Source: Cheilinus undulatus (taxonomy: Eukaryota; Chordata; Actinopteri; Labriformes; Labridae). Taken from it: DNA of 64,000 nt. The stretch is from contig NC_054867.1 in assembly GCF_018320785.1 (NCBI RefSeq), forward strand, positions 54,043,776 through 54,107,775, in the 5' to 3' direction. Positions 59,866 through 64,000 of the stretch are shown here, piece by piece; positions within the stretch are counted from its first letter, which is position 1, and every line of letters begins with the position of its first letter. Below the pieces are notes generated by a model, which saw only the letters and a program-made list of their open reading frames with translations, ran no database searches and was not told the DNA's origin. A program made the position numbers and the translations under genes.

Positions 59866-60290
59866 TAAAGGGATACTTCAACATTTTGGCAAATTAGCCC
59901 ATTGTCAGAATTCCTATAGTCTTAGTAGTAGATTTGTTTCCTTTTGTTGTCAGTGCTAGCTGTTCTAGATCTGGGGGGACCGTTAAACCAGCTGCACCGC
60001 TAACGCTATGTTAGCAGACGGAATTTTTGCTTTCCCTGCACATGCTCCGAGTAACAGTTCTCTGTCCCTAGGTCTGCCCGAATCCTGTTTTTACGGGATA
60101 ATATCTCATAAAAACAGGAAAATCAAAAATAAGTGAAAAAAATCCTGTTTCTGTTAGATAGTTATGTCGTAAAAATAGGAGGATTTGTTTTGTTCTCAAG
60201 TGAATGCAATATGCCACCGTAATTTGACACTTAGGGTCGGAAGTTGGTAAAACAAGTCAGAATATGGGTTACGATGAAAAAGGAACACAG
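59866..60290. repeat. dispersed repeat B, copy 1
   Basis: Begins TTAAAGGGATACTTCAACAT then TTTGGCAAAT. The first ~190 bp, through a TAGCAGACGG phrase and GCTTTCCCT, is repeated in the same orientation at 61192. It probably belongs to a TTAA-targeting non-autonomous element, but the right end was not defined. Confidence 0.6.
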
Positions 60291-60299
60291 CATTACAGT

Positions 60300-61193
60300 T
60301 AAAACGTCACCAAGCAATTAACAAAGGGGTGTGCCTGAGCTCTAAGGGTTAAATGTAGAGATTCAATAACTGAATGTGGACATTAAAGATCATTAAAGTG
60401 TGTGAGTAAAATATAAAACCTTTGGTATTCAGTCTATGTGATGACAGTAATTATTGTTTTAATAAAAATGTAAAACCTTATTAAAATCCTTCTATATTTT
60501 AAAATCCAACCTCTTGTATTAAGCAGTCCTGCTTTGATGATAATAAAGATTATTGTAATGTGATCACATTTTAAGAAGTTTATGTTTTTTTAATGACTAC
60601 TAAAAACCTGTTACTGGTTCGAAAGAATATCAACACTTTTATATTCTGTTATCAATCTAAGGATAATCCACGCTGGTCTGTTACTGATGTCACAGAGATT
60701 GGGTTTTTAAATTTAAACATCGAATCCCAACAAAAAATGATGAATCAAACTAGAAACATAAAGTTTTCATTTTTTTAAAAATTAATTTTCCAACAGTGAG
60801 CAGATCTGAGGGTGGAAAACAGACAGTAAAAAAGACTTTTATAGTTTTATATCAACAGATTTAAACATCAGCATAAATATAGACAGATAAATATATACTG
60901 AACAGGTCATTATTCATTCTATTACAGCATTTAAAATAATAACATGAATTATATTAACTTTCATTATTTTAATTCACTTTTTAAATGAGAAGAAACACAA
61001 ACTGCTACCATCAACAAATGACTGGGTGAAAAAATGAAATAAAATGAAGTAAAATAGAATAAAATAAAAAATAGAATTGATTAAAATGAAATAAAACAAA
61101 ATGAAAATAAAAAATGTGAAGCTCTGCGTTGTGAGGACAAAACTGATCTACAGAATTCAGAAATGAAACCAGTGAAAATTTAAATAGAGTCCT
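60300..61193. repeat. duplicated block, copy 2 (partner at 35230-36735)
   Basis: Direct-orientation counterpart of the block near apobec2, including the right end of the piggyBac-type MITE (GAGCTCTAAGGGTTAA at 60337). It lacks the ~585-bp middle segment. It is bracketed by the two copies of dispersed repeat B. Confidence 0.85.
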
Positions 61194-61615
61194 TTAAAGG
61201 GACACTTCAACATTTTGGCAAATTCGTCCATTGCCATAATTCCTATCGTCTTAGTAATAGGGTTGTTACCTTCAGTTGTCGGTACAAGCTATTTTTAGAT
61301 CGGCGCTGCAGAGTTTGGACCTGCTGTACCAACTCAATGTAAGCAGACGGTGTTCCGGCTTTCCCTCATCAAACTCATCAAATACACAATCCAACAACTC
61401 CAAAATGCTCTCATGGACAAGTTGTGACCTGTGCATTCACCACGCTATGAAATAATCATGGAACATTATGAGACGGAGATGTTTTAAAGCTAAATGCAAA
61501 GCCGGAACTACATTCCAGACATGGCTGCTGCACTGTGTCACTTCGCCCAGTGGTTTACTCAAGAAATAGTTCCGAGTATTTGCTTCATGTGTCGTAATGT
61601 TACATAATTATACAT
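61192..61615. repeat. dispersed repeat B, copy 2
   Basis: TTTAAAGGGACACTTCAACA then TTTTGGCAAATTC, CATAATTCCTATCGTCTTAG and AAGCAGACGGTGTTCCGGC parallel copy 1. After about 190 bp the two copies diverge. Confidence 0.6.
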
Positions 61616-61621
61616 TATTAT

Positions 61622-61700
61622 TGCAGGCTAAACAACAGTGGACCAAGAACTGATCCTTGTGGCACCCCACAGTCCAGACCAGCAGTCCTCCAGCCATTTA
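61622..61700 (-). pseudogene. LINE reverse transcriptase motif B fragment
   Basis: The minus strand reads LDCGVPQGSVLGPLLFSL, the conserved motif-B region of L2/CR1-type reverse transcriptases. Only this short piece is recognisable. The 78-codon minus ORF at 61772-62008 is not clearly part of it. Confidence 0.7.
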
Positions 61701-62159
61701 GAACAACTACCAGAATTTTGCCTTAACATTATTTTGCTGCATTAACAGCAGCATTAACAGCAGCCTCTCCATTACTCACAGCGATGACACAAAATTCCCT
61801 CCATTCTGCTGATGATATTAAACCTTTGGTTAAACAGGAAAACCTCACTTAGATTAAAATTCTGCTGTAAGAGAAAGCTCTGGTCAAACTTTCCCACTTT
61901 CCCTGCATAGTCTCCAGCAGTACTGAGCACGCGCAGAGAGATAGCTTTGCTTGATGTCATTGTGAATACATAATTAGCCATGTGCTCACCTTCTGAGGAG
62001 ATAAACAACCAGGACAGTAGTTGTAGTAAGATTAGGTAACTTTTAGTTTATATTAATACATTCTCGCAACATATCTTCAAGGTTACACAACATATGATAT
62101 GCAGGTATTCAGTATTAACTTGTCTGGTAATTTGCATGTTTTCTGCTGGACATTTTTAA

Positions 62160-62700
62160 CGGTTATACAGAAACACAGCCTTCAACTCAGGCTGAAGTCT
62201 AGTAGGGACAACCTGGAGAAGGATTATGAAGACTGAAAGTGTGTCCTTTAGTCAGGTGAAACTAAACTAGAGCTCTTTGACCACAGAGATGTTGGAGATG
62301 TTTGGAGAAAGAAGGGAGAGGCGTATCACCCAGAGAACAGCGTCCCCACAGTGAAACGTGGTGGTGGGAGGATTTTGCTGTGGGGATGCTTCAGTGAGTC
62401 TGGAACTGGAAACCTTGTCAAGATGTAAGGAACCATGAAGAAATAAGGAACCTGGGTTGTCGCTTTTTCTTCCAACATGACAACAACACAAAACATTTGT
62501 CACTTCTGGTGAAGAACTACCTTCGGAATACCAAAGTGAGCGTTACTGAACGGCCTGCACAAAGCCAACTGAAAACCTGTGGGGTGAACCGAAGACCAAA
62601 GTCCATGCCAGAAGACCATCAGATCTGGAGGAGCTGGAGAGATTGGTCAAAGAAGAATGTGCTGGGATTCCTCAGGAGACTGTCAGAGACTAAAACTACA
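62160..62700 (+). pseudogene. Tc1 transposon relic, second copy
   Basis: Closely related to the 47.5-50.9-kb copy (shared GAGCTCTTTGACCACAGAGA, CGTATCACCCAGAGAACAGC, GTGGTGGTGGGAGGATT). Residues TENLWGE and KTKVHARRPSDLEELERL near 62570-62640 mark the C-terminal catalytic end. Several frameshifts and a small deletion (DLNP region absent) inactivate it. The 3' end is cut by the LTR element. Confidence 0.85.
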
Positions 62701-62708
62701 AAAAACGT

Positions 62709-63355
62709 GATGAAACGCCTGGCTCTGCATGTTTCCTCTCTCCCTGCTCTCTCTGATCTCCCTCCTCCCCCTACCTGTGTGGCTTCAGCACACCTGTGTG
62801 CTGTTAGCACTCAGGGTGGAGGAGGGGGAGAGGAACATGGCAGAGCAGAGCTGAGCCAGGCACCGTGACACTCATGGACAAGCGAGTGAGGAGGTTTGAT
62901 TTGATTTCATTAACCTTCTCTTTTCGTTGAGTATTAGTTAATTCAGTTTATCCTAGTGTTTTGGTTATCCCGTTCTTTCTTTTCCCCCATACATGTTTAG
63001 ATTGTTGGGTTTTGTTATTTTAGTTTGGCTGTAGTCGTTGGTAGTCCTGTTTTCCTGTGTTTTCTTTTCTTGATTAAATAGTTTGTTCTTTTGGGTTAGG
63101 TAGTTTAAGTTAGGGGTGGTGGCTGGTCCAATGGCCCATTGCGTGGTTAGCCAGTCCACCACCCCTCTTTTGTTCTTTTTGGCTGCAGCCCTTTTGATTT
63201 CATTGATTTAGTTAATGTTTAGTTAATTAATTAATTGTTGCCCAATTAAATAAAGTTTGGATTGTTGTTTTGAAACTCAAATCTTTTGTCTGTGTCTCTT
63301 TTGGTGCGAGCCGTATTTTTTCCTGGTTAAAATTCATTTTTAAGAGGCTGTAACA
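62709..63355 (+). mobile_element. probable 5' LTR of a Gypsy-type retrotransposon
   Basis: A 647-bp segment beginning TGATGAAACGCC and ending GGCTGTAACA, immediately after Tc1 sequence. It contains ATTAAATAAAGTTTGG (polyadenylation signal near 63249) in its last 110 bp. Directly after the proposed end, TATATGAAGGCTCGCC resembles the leader/primer-binding region of fish Gypsy elements. The start is inferred; the 3' LTR lies outside the window. Confidence 0.5.
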
Positions 63356-63816
63356 TATATGAAGGCTCGCCAAAAATGTGTGTTTTTCATATTTTTGTGA
63401 CGTTTTTGTAGGCTTTGTTTAAGCACCTAAGTATCATCAGTATCAGTATTTGTTAGTTGCTTTGCGTGTTTTTTTGGTAAACTGTATCATTTGTAGTTGC
63501 AGTTTTTGCTCCATGTTAATTTGTGTTTTATTTAACTGGAGATTTAATGTAACCGTTACTTTGATACTTCGATTGTTTACCTTTGTGTTAAGCACGTTTC
63601 GCCTACTTTTTTGTAACTTTGTTTCCGTGTATTTTTTTAGTCATTTTTTGGACGCGTATCGTTGGACACAGCTTCCGTGTTTGTCTCAGAATTTTTGAGT
63701 GTGTGCTCTGCCATCTCTGCTCTCATTAGATTTTTTTTGTGTAGCGGCTAAATTTTCTCTGGCTGTAGAGAAAGTTGTAAACTTGTTCTCATTTGCAAAA
63801 ACTTGTTAAACTTAAA

Positions 63817-64000
63817 ATGGAGTTTAATATTGATGAGTTTGTGGCTCATCTGAGCCTTGATATATAAAACCGTTTTAAAAAAGAACAGTTATTTACTCTT
63901 GCTAATCATTTTGGTGTTAATATTTCAAAACAAAGTAAGAAGCAAGTGTTAAAATCTGAGATAATTGCCGCTTTGTCTAAAAAGGGAGCGCTGAATATTG
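63817..64000 (+). pseudogene. start of a Gypsy-type gag-like frame, interrupted and truncated by the window end
   Basis: An ATG after about 460 bp of leader opens MEFNIDEFVAHLSLDI followed by a stop (63865-63867), then the same frame continues with Lys-rich residues KKEQLFTLANHFGVNI and SEIIAALSKKG. A short acidic/hydrophobic opening followed by a SAP-like helix pair is typical of the gag N-terminus in fish Gypsy elements. The stop suggests a defective copy. The rest lies beyond the window. Confidence 0.5.

Noticed and set aside
1-64000. tRNA, rRNA or snRNA genes
   Set aside because: No convincing A/B-box cloverleaf or rRNA core sequence was noticed by eye; a covariance-model scan would be needed to exclude them.

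Overview
The window looks like nuclear DNA of a ray-finned (teleost) fish. Genes are split by GT-AG introns, the background is AT-rich, and the interspersed repeats are typical fish families: Tc1/mariner, hAT, piggyBac-type MITEs, L2/CR1-type LINEs and a Gypsy-type LTR element. Three genes can be supported from exon-by-exon reading with conserved phases. They are elf3 (+, CDS 9694-13848, 9 exons of which 8 code, 406 aa, ETS transcription factor), apobec2 (-, CDS 37624-45326, 3 coding exons, 247 aa, AID/APOBEC-family deaminase) and an MS4A/CD20-like four-span membrane protein (+, CDS 51907-59773, 7 coding exons, 232 aa). They look like independent transcription units and nothing suggests a shared pathway.

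Layout. 1-1.5 kb: ATT-rich micro/minisatellite interrupted by a LINE tail. 2.3-4.3 kb: Tc1 transposase fragment whose C-terminal part is tandemly amplified and interrupted by another repeat. 4.9-8.3 kb: MITEs, including a 2.4-kb hAT-type element carrying a nested piggyBac-type MITE. 9.2-14.5 kb: elf3, with a TATA box, intronic hAT MITE and intronic 32-bp minisatellite. 14.6-16.5 kb: Tc1 relic split by a MITE. 17-18 kb: 80-bp minisatellite. 19.2-28.6 kb: a 9.4-kb array of a 36-bp unit with large internal segmental duplications. 29.9-30.3 kb: 41-43-bp minisatellite. 30.6-33.4 kb: LINE RT relic split by later insertions. 34.3-36.7 kb: piggyBac-type MITE plus a block duplicated at 60.3-61.2 kb. 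37.6-45.3 kb: apobec2, with both introns filled by minisatellites. 46.6-47.2 kb: ACAGGTG-rich minisatellite. 47.5-50.9 kb: Tc1 copy split by a hAT-type element with a perfect 8-bp target duplication, itself carrying a nested MITE. 51.9-59.8 kb: MS4A-like gene with four intronic repeats. 59.9-64 kb: repeats, a second Tc1 relic and the start of a Gypsy-type LTR element running off the window.

The most unusual property is repeat architecture. Roughly a third of the window is tandem minisatellite. Two unrelated arrays share a 36-bp period. One forms intron 1 of apobec2, has a higher-order repeat of about 507 bp and is extremely strand-asymmetric (about one T per 36 bases on the + strand). The very long open frames in these arrays are consequences of repeat structure and are not annotated as genes. 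All identifications were made by eye; no database or alignment was run.
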